Part shown: in pieces, positions 35,788 through 44,202 of the stretch
Numbering within the stretch: the first letter of the stretch is position 1
How the letters are laid out: each line of letters opens with the position of its first letter
NCBI GenBank assembly: GCA_016802295.1
Contig: JAESIW010000032.1
Location: 60,444 to 124,443 of the forward strand
Direction of reading: 5' to 3'
DNA from: Brachionus rotundiformis
Lineage: Eukaryota; Rotifera; Eurotatoria; Ploima; Brachionidae
DNA: 64,000 bases
Position numbers and translations under genes: made by a program
Notes under the pieces: model-generated
What the model saw: only the letters and a program-made list of their open reading frames with translations
Databases searched by the model: none
What the model was told of the DNA's origin: nothing

Positions 35788-37068
35788 ATGAAGCGTATTG
35801 TACTTTTTTTATTTATATTGTTTGCTACAACAACATTTGCTAGCCAAACCAATACTATTTTACAAAAATCTTTAAAAGCGGTAGTAGGGGTTTATTCTAT
35901 TGCTAAAAATGGCGAAGTGTTGCCTGTGGGTTCTGGGGTTATTGTAAAATCTAACGGCTTAGTGGTTACAAATTACCATGTGGTTAAAAATCAAAAAGAA
36001 TTTGTAATTTTACTTAGCAATGGCGAAAGCTATAATGCAGATTTGCTAATTAGTGAAAGCGATTTAGATTTAGCTTTGTTGCAAATTAACAACTTAGAAG
36101 AAGAATTAACTTTTTTAGATACCAAACCGGTGCAGTATGCAATAGGCGATGATGTTTATGCTATTGGTAATCCACGTAATGTTGGTATATCTGTTACTAG
36201 CGGTATTATTTCGGCTTTGCCTTCTAAAAATAGTATGTTTGGTTTTGGCAATTTAATTCAAACCGATGCCGCAATTAACCCTGGTAGTTCTGGAGGGGCG
36301 TTAATAGACTCTAGTGGTAATTTAATAGGTTTAAATACTTTTATTGTTAGCAATACTAGTGGTTTTACAGGTATTGGTTTTGCAGTGCCGGTTAAGGTTA
36401 TTAACCTATTTGTTAGCAGATTTTTAAGTGGTAAAAAAATAAGGCAATACTGGGTGGGTATTGGCGGTGTAAATTTAGATGGTATTACGGCTAAAAAATA
36501 CGGTTTGCGTATTCCTACAGGGGTTTTAGTTGCTAAAATTTATGCTAATAGCCCAGCAGTAATGGCGGGTTTGCAAGTTAACGATATAGTTTTAAAGTTT
36601 GATGAAGCTAGAATTAGCTCTATGTCTGATTTATTGTTTATGGTGGCTTCGTTAGAAGAGCAAAAGCAGGTTAAACTAACAGTATTACGAGACGGCAAAG
36701 AAATAACTTTATTTTTACTACCAGAAAAAACCGAAGAAGCCAGTGCAGACGATAAATTGTCTTTTAGTTCTGGCGTGCTTAATGGCGTTACTATAGCTAA
36801 TAATTCTACCGGTGTTGCATATTATTTAAATACAGCTACCAGTAATGGCGTAGTAGTTTACGAAATTGATGAAAACAGCTATTTAGCTAAATTAGGTTTA
36901 AAAAAAGGCGACTTTATTAGCGTTATTAATAATATTAAGGTAGAAAATATTAACGAAGTAAAAGATATTATGATTAACAATAAAAATGCTAAAGAATTTA
37001 AGTTTACTTTAATTAGAGGAAACACTACCATAGAAATTGCGGTTACTTCTAGCAAAGGGTTTAATTAA
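35788..37068 (+). CDS. DegP/HtrA-type periplasmic serine protease
   Basis: The 426-residue S1C protease has a signal peptide (about 1-19, ending FAS), a trypsin-like domain with His64 (TNYHVV), Asp94 (SDLDLALLQI) and Ser168 (NPGSSGGAL), then two PDZ domains (about 225-315 and 330-420, beginning VLVAKIYANSPAVMAGL). The usual GNSGG reads GSSGG, which keeps the nucleophile. It degrades or chaperones misfolded envelope proteins by family. I start at ATG 35788 rather than the TTG at 35779 so that the signal peptide begins MKR. Confidence 0.92.
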   Translation: MKRIVLFLFILFATTTFASQTNTILQKSLKAVVGVYSIAKNGEVLPVGSGVIVKSNGLVVTNYHVVKNQKEFVILLSNGESYNADLLISESDLDLALLQINNLEEELTFLDTKPVQYAIGDDVYAIGNPRNVGISVTSGIISALPSKNSMFGFGNLIQTDAAINPGSSGGALIDSSGNLIGLNTFIVSNTSGFTGIGFAVPVKVINLFVSRFLSGKKIRQYWVGIGGVNLDGITAKKYGLRIPTGVLVAKIYANSPAVMAGLQVNDIVLKFDEARISSMSDLLFMVASLEEQKQVKLTVLRDGKEITLFLLPEKTEEASADDKLSFSSGVLNGVTIANNSTGVAYYLNTATSNGVVVYEIDENSYLAKLGLKKGDFISVINNIKVENINEVKDIMINNKNAKEFKFTLIRGNTTIEIAVTSSKGFN

Positions 37069-37106
37069 ATAGTTTTTGTTTATAAATAAGGTTAAATTAA
37101 AAAAAT

Positions 37107-37751
37107 ATGAAAAAAATCTTTGCTATTTACGCTTTAATGTTTGGTTGCTTAACAGTAAACACAAAGGCTATTGATATAGATATTGTACCAGCGTTAGAGT
37201 TTGGGGTTGGTAATAATAAATTAACGCAAGCAGAACTAACCATATACAGTGATTTTTTGTTAGAAAATATGTATATAGGTTTTGCAGGGGCTTATGGTAG
37301 TTATAGGGTTAATAATAACGATATTCTTAAGTTATATAATGTAGCAACCACTAGTAAAGGTTTATCTGTACAGCAACAAGCTTTAGGTTTGGCTTTAAAG
37401 TATGATTATTTTTTTGAAAATTATACTAATTTATACTTAAAAACTAATTTTATGGTTTCATCTGGCGATATTAAACGAGTTTATGCTTACAATAACACTG
37501 TAGGTAACATAAACTATAGACACCGCATAAACATACAAGCAAGTACATTTAGTGCCTTAGAACTTGGTTTTGCTTATGGTAATTTAGGTTTGGCTATTAA
37601 TTATACTTATAATTGGTTGGCTTCTAACCAATATACTTACAGCACCAAGCAAGGTGAGTTACAGACGGATTTAAACTATAGTAAAAAAAGTTACAATTTT
37701 GCCACAGTTGGTTTTAAGTTGTTTTATTTATTTAATTATTCTAACAATTAA
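37107..37751 (+). CDS. Putative outer-membrane beta-barrel protein
   Basis: The 214-residue protein starts with a signal peptide (about 1-21, KKIFAIYALMFGCLTVNTKA). The rest alternates polar and aromatic/hydrophobic residues in short strands (ALEFGVGN, NMYIGFAGAYGSY, LALKYDYFF, ALELGFAYGNLGLAINYTYNW), the pattern of a small barrel of about eight strands. No specific family is recognised. It ends FKLFYLFNYSNN rather than with a terminal Phe/Trp. It follows the protease gene by 38 nt on the same strand. Confidence 0.65.
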   Translation: MKKIFAIYALMFGCLTVNTKAIDIDIVPALEFGVGNNKLTQAELTIYSDFLLENMYIGFAGAYGSYRVNNNDILKLYNVATTSKGLSVQQQALGLALKYDYFFENYTNLYLKTNFMVSSGDIKRVYAYNNTVGNINYRHRINIQASTFSALELGFAYGNLGLAINYTYNWLASNQYTYSTKQGELQTDLNYSKKSYNFATVGFKLFYLFNYSNN

Positions 37752-37770
37752 TTTTAAAAAGAGAGCTTAT

Positions 37771-38793
37771 TTGCCAAACTGCAAAACTTTAATGGTAGAC
37801 AGTGCATCTGCCAATATTAAATTAGTTAAGTTTATTGTACAACATTTTAATACTTTAAATATAGCTTACGTGCAAAAACTTATACGCACTGGCTTTATTA
37901 AGGTTAATACTAAAAAAGTAAAAATAGATTACATAACCGCTTTAAACGATACTGTTTACATTAATTTAAATGTGGTTAATAATTTTAATGCAACTAAGCC
38001 TGTAAAAAAAACTGTAGATATTAGCATTTACAAGCATATTATTAAAGAAATTAAAAATAACATTATTTACCAAGATAACGATATAGTGGCTATTAACAAA
38101 CCCGCAGGGCTTGCAGTGCAAGGGGGTTCTGGTGTGGTTTTTAGCTTAGCTAATGCACTTAATAACCACATTGTGGCAGATACTAACTTACACATTGTAC
38201 ACAGGTTAGATAAAGAAACCAGCGGGGTGTTGTTATTAGCAAAAAACAAAGATGTGGCTAATTATTTATTTAATCTATTTAAAAATAAAGAAATTAACAA
38301 AACCTATAATGCTATTATTACCTACAACAATATAACTGCAAACAGTGGCGTTATAAACGCTAATTTATTAAAAACTACTGTAAACAACCAACAAAATGCA
38401 AACCACGCACAATATGAAAATACTAAAGAAAATACTAAAGAAAATACTAAAGAGCAAGTAATAGTAGACGAACAAGGAAAACCAAGCGTTACACATTACA
38501 CCATACTTAAAAAAAATAGTAATTTTGCATTAATAGAGTACAAACCGCTTACTGGTAGAACTCATCAGTTACGAGTACACACAAATTATGCTTTTAATGG
38601 TAGTATAATTGGCGATTACAAGTATGGTTTTTCTAAAAATTATATAAGTAATGCACTAAAACAAGTAGATATTAAACGCATGTATTTACACGCCTACAAT
38701 ATTAAATTTATTAACCCACAAGGCAAGTTAATAGATATTACCGCTAGCTTACCACATTATTTTAGCAATGCAGTAGCCAGTATTTTTAATTAA
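37771..38793 (+). CDS. RluC/RluD-family 23S rRNA pseudouridine synthase
   Basis: The 340-residue enzyme has an N-terminal S4 RNA-binding domain (about 8-75, LIRTGFIKVNTKKV) and the RsuA/RluA catalytic domain with the Asp in HRLDKETSGVLLLAKN and the C-terminal GRTHQLRVH. The start is placed at TTG 37771 with GAGAG five nucleotides upstream. A longer frame from 37699 would run back into the barrel gene and disrupt the family start, and ATG 37792 would clip the S4 domain. An insertion near residue 217 contains a repeated NTKE motif. RluC versus RluD cannot be decided. Confidence 0.88.
   Translation: MPNCKTLMVDSASANIKLVKFIVQHFNTLNIAYVQKLIRTGFIKVNTKKVKIDYITALNDTVYINLNVVNNFNATKPVKKTVDISIYKHIIKEIKNNIIYQDNDIVAINKPAGLAVQGGSGVVFSLANALNNHIVADTNLHIVHRLDKETSGVLLLAKNKDVANYLFNLFKNKEINKTYNAIITYNNITANSGVINANLLKTTVNNQQNANHAQYENTKENTKENTKEQVIVDEQGKPSVTHYTILKKNSNFALIEYKPLTGRTHQLRVHTNYAFNGSIIGDYKYGFSKNYISNALKQVDIKRMYLHAYNIKFINPQGKLIDITASLPHYFSNAVASIFN
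38419..38454 (+). repeat. Three tandem 12-bp units encoding NTKE
   Basis: AATACTAAAGAA occurs three times in a row (last unit GAG-ended) inside the pseudouridine synthase gene. The units keep the reading frame and fall in a surface insertion of the catalytic domain, so unit number could vary without harm. Confidence 0.9.
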
Positions 38794-38796
38794 ATA

Positions 38797-39354
38797 TTAT
38801 TGTTTGTATTTGGCAACAATTGGTATAATTATTGCGGTAAATACTATTATTATAGCCATTATACCAAACACTTTAAAGTTTATCCAAAAGTTTGTGCTAA
38901 AATTACGCCATATAATTTCGTTAATTATAGCTAAGCATAAAAAAAACACTATCCAGCTAATTGTTAGTATTTTCCAACCTTTTGCGGTAATATTAAACTG
39001 GCTACGTAACATTAATTGCAAAAAATTACGTTTAAATAATAAGCCAACGCTTAATATTGTGGCAAGCAGTACATACATTATGGTAACTTTTATTTTTATA
39101 AAACTATCGTTGTGTAAAAATATTGTTATTCCGCCAAATATTGCCACTAATACAACGCTTACTAAAGAAGTATAGCTTACTTTTTTATTTATAAAATAGG
39201 TTAAAGCTAAATTTACTACACTAGATGCAATTAGCACGCCAGTTGCCACATAAATATTATAATATTTGTTGGTTATTAAAAACAGCAACAATGGTATAAA
39301 CTCTGCCCATTCTGGGTATTTTTTAGCGGTTGGGGTGTTGTTGGGTGTTGTCAT
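38797..39354 (-). CDS. yciB: YciB/septation protein A family membrane protein
   Basis: The 185-residue inner-membrane protein has five or six helices and the family signatures PLLLFLITNKYYNIYVATG, FGGITIFLHNDSFIKIKVT in parts, and NEIIWRNFSTNFWINFKVFG. The family supports septation and envelope integrity; its chemistry is unknown. It converges on the pseudouridine synthase gene with 3 nt between stops, so no terminator fits there. Confidence 0.9.
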   Translation of the reverse strand: MTTPNNTPTAKKYPEWAEFIPLLLFLITNKYYNIYVATGVLIASSVVNLALTYFINKKVSYTSLVSVVLVAIFGGITIFLHNDSFIKIKVTIMYVLLATILSVGLLFKRNFLQLMLRSQFNITAKGWKILTISWIVFFLCLAIINEIIWRNFSTNFWINFKVFGIMAIIIVFTAIIIPIVAKYKQ

Positions 39355-39387
39355 TAATTTTTACTAATTTATTGTTTAGATATATTT

Positions 39388-40014
39388 TTATATTAAGCCA
39401 GTAAAATGTTTAGCAAATTTGTGCTGTAAAATTTCATCTACCTGATTTAATGATACATTTATTTTTAACTGCTGTAAAGATGTTGTTTTAAACTGCAAAC
39501 CGCAAGCATTAATATTATTAAACGGTTGTAGATTATTATTTACATTTATTGCTATACCGTGGTAAGCAACCCATTTTTTTACCCTAATACCTATGGCACT
39601 AATTTTTTGTGGATTTTGCATACTACCAACCCATATACCTGTGGCATTATTAATAGTAAAAGCGTTAACATTAAAGTGGTTTAAAGTATCTATTACCCAG
39701 TTTTGTAGTGTGTTAATGTATAGGGCAATATCTTTTTGTTTTAGCTTTAACATTAGGTATATTACCCGTTGTTGTGGATTATGAAAAGTAATTTGCCCGC
39801 CACGTTGGGTATTTATAACAGGAATATTAGTAGGGTTTACTATAATATCTTGCATATTAGCAGAAGTACCTTTGGTGTATACGCTATGGTGTTGCAAAAA
39901 CCATACGGTATTGCTGGCGTTGTGGTTAATTATTCTATTAACTTGGCGGTTCATAACATTTATAGCCTTAGTGTAGTTTATGGGGCTATGGGTAGTTTTA
40001 AAGTTAACTTGCAT
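39388..40014 (-). CDS. lipB: Octanoyl-[ACP]:protein octanoyltransferase LipB
   Basis: The 208-residue enzyme moves octanoate from ACP to apo-lipoyl domains, the first step in lipoate synthesis. The signature RGGQITFHNPQQ lies at 71-82. The catalytic pair is Lys137 (NPQKISAIGIRV) and Cys171 (NINACGL). The gene is 33 nt upstream of yciB on the same strand. It implies lipoylated dehydrogenase complexes in the host cell. Confidence 0.93.
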   Translation of the reverse strand: MQVNFKTTHSPINYTKAINVMNRQVNRIINHNASNTVWFLQHHSVYTKGTSANMQDIIVNPTNIPVINTQRGGQITFHNPQQRVIYLMLKLKQKDIALYINTLQNWVIDTLNHFNVNAFTINNATGIWVGSMQNPQKISAIGIRVKKWVAYHGIAINVNNNLQPFNNINACGLQFKTTSLQQLKINVSLNQVDEILQHKFAKHFTGLI

Positions 40015-40087
40015 ACATATTTTAACTTGTTAAATTTATTTATATGGTATAATTTTACTACATTTATTTAACTATAGCAAAATTTAC

Positions 40088-41470
40088 ATGAAATTTAGCA
40101 CAGCCGAAAACAATGTTATTAATAAAATGCAACAACAAGCCTTAGCTTTATTGCATAGTAACGATACTGCTAAGTTAATTAACTTGCTAAATACTATGCA
40201 TCCTTCTGAGTTAGTTTTTTTGCTAGAACTAGTAGAAGACCAAGACCGAACCGCATTATTAAAAACCCTAGACAATAACTTACTAAGCAATCTTTTAATG
40301 TGGTTGCCTGCTTATTTAATTCAAGAAGCAATAAATATTAAAGGTTTAGAAAATATAGTTGAAGTTATTAAGCAAATTAAAGATATTGATGCTCCGTATT
40401 TAATTTTAAAAGACTTAGAAGATGAAGAAAAAAATGAGATTTTAAATAAGCTTTCGGTACAAGCAAAACGCGCGGTAGAAAAAAAATTAAACTACCCTAA
40501 AGATAGTGCCGGTAGATTAATGCAAAGCTATTTTGTTACCGTGCTAGAAAGCTGGACAGTTGCCAACGCTTTACAATATTTAGAAGAATTAAAAAAAACC
40601 ACATACGGCAGTAATATAGTTAATTTAACCGAAGTTTTTATTATTAACAAACAAGGTAAAGCCTGCGGTAGTGTAGATTTATACACTTTAATAACTAGCA
40701 ATAAAGCCAGCCTTGTAACCCAAATAAAAAGCCCTAATTTTAAAACTATTAATACCCACCTAGACCAAGAAGAAGTAGCTTTAATTTTTAGAAACCGAGA
40801 TTTTGTTTCTGCGGGCGTGGTAGATAATAACAATATACTAGTAGGTATTATTACTATAGATGACGTTGTAGACGTTATTTACAAAGAAGTAGAAGAAGAT
40901 TTACTGCTATTAAATGGTGTTAACAAGCATTATAACAATATTTATACTAGCTTGTTTTTTAAAGCTAATGCAAGGCTAAAATGGTTGGCTTTTAATTTTA
41001 TAGAGGCCATTACACTACCTTTTATTATTGCTATGTTTCATACGGTTATAGTTAAACATGTTATGGTTACTTCGTTAATTCAGTTTGTAGTGGCATTAGG
41101 GGGAAATGCGGGGGCTCAAAGTTTATCGGTAACTATTAGGGGCTTAGCGTTAAAACTAATTTTGCCGGCTAATGCTTATAAGCAAATTTCTAAAGAACTA
41201 TCTATTGCAGTTATTAACGGCCTAATTTTAGGGGCTATAGGTATAGTTTGGGGTATAATTTTTGGCGAAACTTGGATGTTTGGCGTAATTGCTTTTATGG
41301 CAGTGTTAATTAATGTTATAATGGGGGCTTTTTTTGGCACGGTTTTTCCTATAATGTTTAAAAAATTTGGTATAGACCCCGCCATTGCTTCTGCAATATT
41401 TACCACCACCTTTACCGATATATGCGGTTATTTTGTGGTTTTACTAATTGCTTCTATTTTGCTTTCTTAG
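40088..41470 (+). CDS. mgtE: Magnesium transporter MgtE
   Basis: The 460-residue channel has the cytosolic N domain (about 1-130), two CBS domains (about 140-265, with LVGIITIDDVVDVI) that sense Mg2+, and a C-terminal pore domain of five helices starting near 290 with GGNAGAQSLSVTIRGLAL. The last 17 nt overlap the end of the convergent LptF/G-type gene. Mg2+ import is the family function; Co2+ may also pass. Confidence 0.94.
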   Translation: MKFSTAENNVINKMQQQALALLHSNDTAKLINLLNTMHPSELVFLLELVEDQDRTALLKTLDNNLLSNLLMWLPAYLIQEAINIKGLENIVEVIKQIKDIDAPYLILKDLEDEEKNEILNKLSVQAKRAVEKKLNYPKDSAGRLMQSYFVTVLESWTVANALQYLEELKKTTYGSNIVNLTEVFIINKQGKACGSVDLYTLITSNKASLVTQIKSPNFKTINTHLDQEEVALIFRNRDFVSAGVVDNNNILVGIITIDDVVDVIYKEVEEDLLLLNGVNKHYNNIYTSLFFKANARLKWLAFNFIEAITLPFIIAMFHTVIVKHVMVTSLIQFVVALGGNAGAQSLSVTIRGLALKLILPANAYKQISKELSIAVINGLILGAIGIVWGIIFGETWMFGVIAFMAVLINVIMGAFFGTVFPIMFKKFGIDPAIASAIFTTTFTDICGYFVVLLIASILLS

Positions 41471-42572
41471 GTTTTGGGTTGGCTATTTTGTATAGGTAAT
41501 ATATGCTTAAACCTATAGGTAAAATTAACAATACAAGTATTAATAACGGTATGTTATTAATAGTGTTATTAGCCACAATAAACACAGTTTTTAACAATAA
41601 AAGTAACATTATTATTTTAGTATAAACTAAACCTTGTGCTTGCCTAGTAAACTGCTGTTGTATTAAAAAATACATAGTGGTAAGCACAAAAAATATTGGT
41701 AATATTATAACTAATACACGGTTTATAATTTCTTTTTGTATATCTAAAGTAAATTTACTAAATAACTTTTTATTGTTTTTAATTTTTTTTACGTAATCTA
41801 CATTTTTATAATTAATTAAATCTTTGGCGGTAAATTCTCGGGCTCGGTTTTTTATAGCAGTTGTGGTTTTATTATTGTTTAAATTAATAGTATAACTACT
41901 TAAATTGGCAAACGATGTTGTATTATAGCTATCGTTAATTTCTTGCAGCACTACATCTTTTAATACCAGTACAATTTTATTGTTTTTGCTATCTATTTTT
42001 CCGGTTTGGGCAAACAATACAATGGGGCTATTGCCAGAAACAAATTTAATTATTATTTCTTTAAGTACATCGCCATCTATACTTTTTACATAAAACGAGA
42101 AATTTTCTGATAACTGATTAAACCTAGAAACCTCTACAGATTTTAAATTATAAGAGTTTTCTATATTATTTTTAATAACACTATAGTTAATATAACTATT
42201 AGGTAATAAAAAATTGCTTATTACAAATACGGCTAAACTTAGCAGTAATGCAAAAATTAAGGGCTGTAGTATTAATTTAAAATAACTTACCCCAAAAGAC
42301 ATTATAGCCACAAGCTCTTGCGAGTGCAACATGGCAGACCACGTAACAATTAAACTTATTGCTAAAATAAATGGCATAATTTCTACCCATAAATTTTGCA
42401 TAGTTAAGCTAGATATATAAAACAACAAACTTAACGGTAAACCCCTAGAACTAGTGGTTTCTACAAAACGGGCAATTTGCATTAAAAACAATAAAAAAGA
42501 TAACGCAAAAATGCCTATTAAAAAAGACACTAAAAGTTTATTAAAAAAATATAAAGATAATCGCTTAAACAT
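41454..42572 (-). CDS. LptF/LptG-type LPS export permease
   Basis: The 372-residue protein has six transmembrane helices split three and three by a periplasmic beta-jellyroll (about 115-275), the LptF/G plan. Signatures are SLTMQNLWVEIMPFILAISLIVTWSAM in parts and the HSQELVAIMSFGVS coupling helix that meets the LptB ATPase. LptF is favoured slightly by length and by the N-terminal segment, but LptG cannot be excluded. It overlaps nadK upstream by 8 nt and mgtE convergently by 17 nt. Its presence implies LPS or a related outer-membrane lipid. Confidence 0.82.
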   Translation of the reverse strand: MFKRLSLYFFNKLLVSFLIGIFALSFLLFLMQIARFVETTSSRGLPLSLLFYISSLTMQNLWVEIMPFILAISLIVTWSAMLHSQELVAIMSFGVSYFKLILQPLIFALLLSLAVFVISNFLLPNSYINYSVIKNNIENSYNLKSVEVSRFNQLSENFSFYVKSIDGDVLKEIIIKFVSGNSPIVLFAQTGKIDSKNNKIVLVLKDVVLQEINDSYNTTSFANLSSYTINLNNNKTTTAIKNRAREFTAKDLINYKNVDYVKKIKNNKKLFSKFTLDIQKEIINRVLVIILPIFFVLTTMYFLIQQQFTRQAQGLVYTKIIMLLLLLKTVFIVANNTINNIPLLILVLLILPIGLSIYYLYKIANPKPKKAK

Positions 42573-43347
42573 TATTGCTTTGTTGTTGTATAGTTAAAAT
42601 TTTATTATTTAATGTATTAATTGGGTTAAACAACAGTGTAACAGGTAAATGTTTATTTAATATTACTTTTACTTTTTGTACTTTGCCTAATTCTAAAAAA
42701 TCGCTAAATAGTTTAACCGATCTGTAGTTAGGCTTTAAAACATTAATATTAATAGTTAGGCTATCTGGCACGGTGGTGCCTTTGTAATTAATGGGGTTAA
42801 AAGTATTAATAGATGTAAGCGCCAAGCTATTAGAGTTTAAATCTAATATTTGCCCGCCACAGGCTCGGTTATAAGCCGTACTGCCCGAAGGCGTGGCTAT
42901 TAAAACGCCGTCTCCTATTAATTTGTTTATAATATTAGTTTTGCTAGAGCTAATTTCTAAATGCGCGGCGTAATGTGCACTGCGTAATAGGTAAATTTCG
43001 TTAAAAGCTAGGGCGTAGCGTGTAACGTTGTTTATATCTACAAATTGTGCCTGCAGTGGGTATATAGTGTTTTTTACTGCATGGTTTATAATTTGGATAA
43101 CATTGCAAGTATTACTAAACAAGGGGTTTAGCATAAAACCAACAGTGCCACAATTTACACCGTAAATGGGTTTGTTTAGCAAGCAGTATTTATGCAACAT
43201 TTTTAACAAAAAGCCGTCTCCGCCTAACACTATTATTACATCGGCTTCTTTGGCACTGTAAAAATTACTAACTTGTTGTTTTATTATGTTAAACTGTTGC
43301 TTTGCTAAGGCACTAGCAGAGTGAACACAGCAAAATTTTGTATACAT
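42565..43347 (-). CDS. nadK: NAD kinase
   Basis: The 260-residue enzyme makes NADP from NAD and ATP. The family motif GGDGFLLKML lies near 40 and the NAD-binding GDGVLIATPSGSTAYNRACGG-type block near 145-165. It is divergent from chpT and overlaps the permease gene, giving a two-gene operon. Confidence 0.94.
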   Translation of the reverse strand: MYTKFCCVHSASALAKQQFNIIKQQVSNFYSAKEADVIIVLGGDGFLLKMLHKYCLLNKPIYGVNCGTVGFMLNPLFSNTCNVIQIINHAVKNTIYPLQAQFVDINNVTRYALAFNEIYLLRSAHYAAHLEISSSKTNIINKLIGDGVLIATPSGSTAYNRACGGQILDLNSNSLALTSINTFNPINYKGTTVPDSLTININVLKPNYRSVKLFSDFLELGKVQKVKVILNKHLPVTLLFNPINTLNNKILTIQQQSNNV

Positions 43348-43459
43348 AATTTTTATATATATTTTTTTTTATATTCTTGTTATAATAATACAATTATATA
43401 TCTACAATTACAATTAAAATAGTTAAAGTTTTTTATAAGTACATATTTATAGGATTATT

Positions 43460-44107
43460 ATGAAAGTAAATTTTAGTTTGTTACAACTGCTTAGTTCTAA
43501 ACTATGCCACGATTTAATTAGTCCGGCGGGTAGTATTACGTTTTCGTTATCTTTATTAAACGAAGATAAATCGTTAGACAACAAAGAAGCGTTAAATATA
43601 GCAATAGATAGTGCAGAAAGCTTGGCTTATAAGTTGTCTTACTTTAGAATGTGCTTAGGTGCCGCCAGCTTAGGTAAAGGCGAAATGGCGTTAGATAAAA
43701 CTAAAGAATTACTAAAAGATTTATTTAAAGAAAAAGATATTAAAATTAATTTTTCTAAAGAAGTTAACGCAACTTTATTAACCATAGCAACCAGCGATAA
43801 CCTAAAACTAATTTTAAATTTATTTTTAATAGTGTTTTATACCATTCAGCGCACAGCCAGCATAGCGGTTTATGCCAAAGATTTAGGCGACAAAATAGGT
43901 TTTGCCGTAGTAGTAAAAGGCAGTGGTATTAAGTTGCGTTTAGATAGCATACAAGCCCTAAAAGGCGAAATTACCGAAGACGATGTAACCCCAAGCAACG
44001 TACACAGCTACTTTACTGTGCTACTTGCCAACCACCTAAATGCTAAACTAGATGTTAGAGACAACATGCAAGACGAAGTGCAACTAGCTATTAGTTTTAA
44101 TAAGTAG
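43460..44107 (+). CDS. chpT: Histidine phosphotransferase ChpT
   Basis: The 215-residue protein has a DHp-like helical hairpin with the phospho-accepting His17 in SSKLCHDLISPAGSI, the hallmark of ChpT, followed by a degenerate ATPase-like domain (about 80-215) without intact nucleotide-binding boxes. ChpT passes phosphate from CckA to CtrA in Alphaproteobacteria. Both partners lie in this window, at 49829 and 46834. AGGA lies ten nucleotides before the ATG. A strong terminator follows the stop. Confidence 0.9.
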   Translation: MKVNFSLLQLLSSKLCHDLISPAGSITFSLSLLNEDKSLDNKEALNIAIDSAESLAYKLSYFRMCLGAASLGKGEMALDKTKELLKDLFKEKDIKINFSKEVNATLLTIATSDNLKLILNLFLIVFYTIQRTASIAVYAKDLGDKIGFAVVVKGSGIKLRLDSIQALKGEITEDDVTPSNVHSYFTVLLANHLNAKLDVRDNMQDEVQLAISFNK

Positions 44108-44131
44108 GGGTGTTGTTTTTAATTATATAAC

Positions 44132-44170
44132 AAAAAAAAGAAGTAAAATTAAACAGTTACTTCTTTTTTT
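44132..44170. terminator. Bidirectional rho-independent terminator between chpT and alaS
   Basis: A run of eight A followed by GAAGTAA (44132-44146) pairs with TTACTTC followed by seven T (44157-44170) over a 10-nt loop. It has a T-run on both strands, as suits the convergent genes chpT and alaS. Confidence 0.85.
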
Positions 44171-44202
44171 ACAATGTTTTTATTTAATGTGTTTAAAGCC
44201 CA

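Noticed and set aside
37699..37770. Longer pseudouridine synthase starting inside the barrel gene
   Set aside because: The added residues are the out-of-frame end of the upstream gene. A TTG with GAGAG at proper spacing gives the normal S4 start.
38419..38454. CRISPR-like short repeats
   Set aside because: Three contiguous 12-bp units without spacers, in frame within a gene; a simple tandem repeat.
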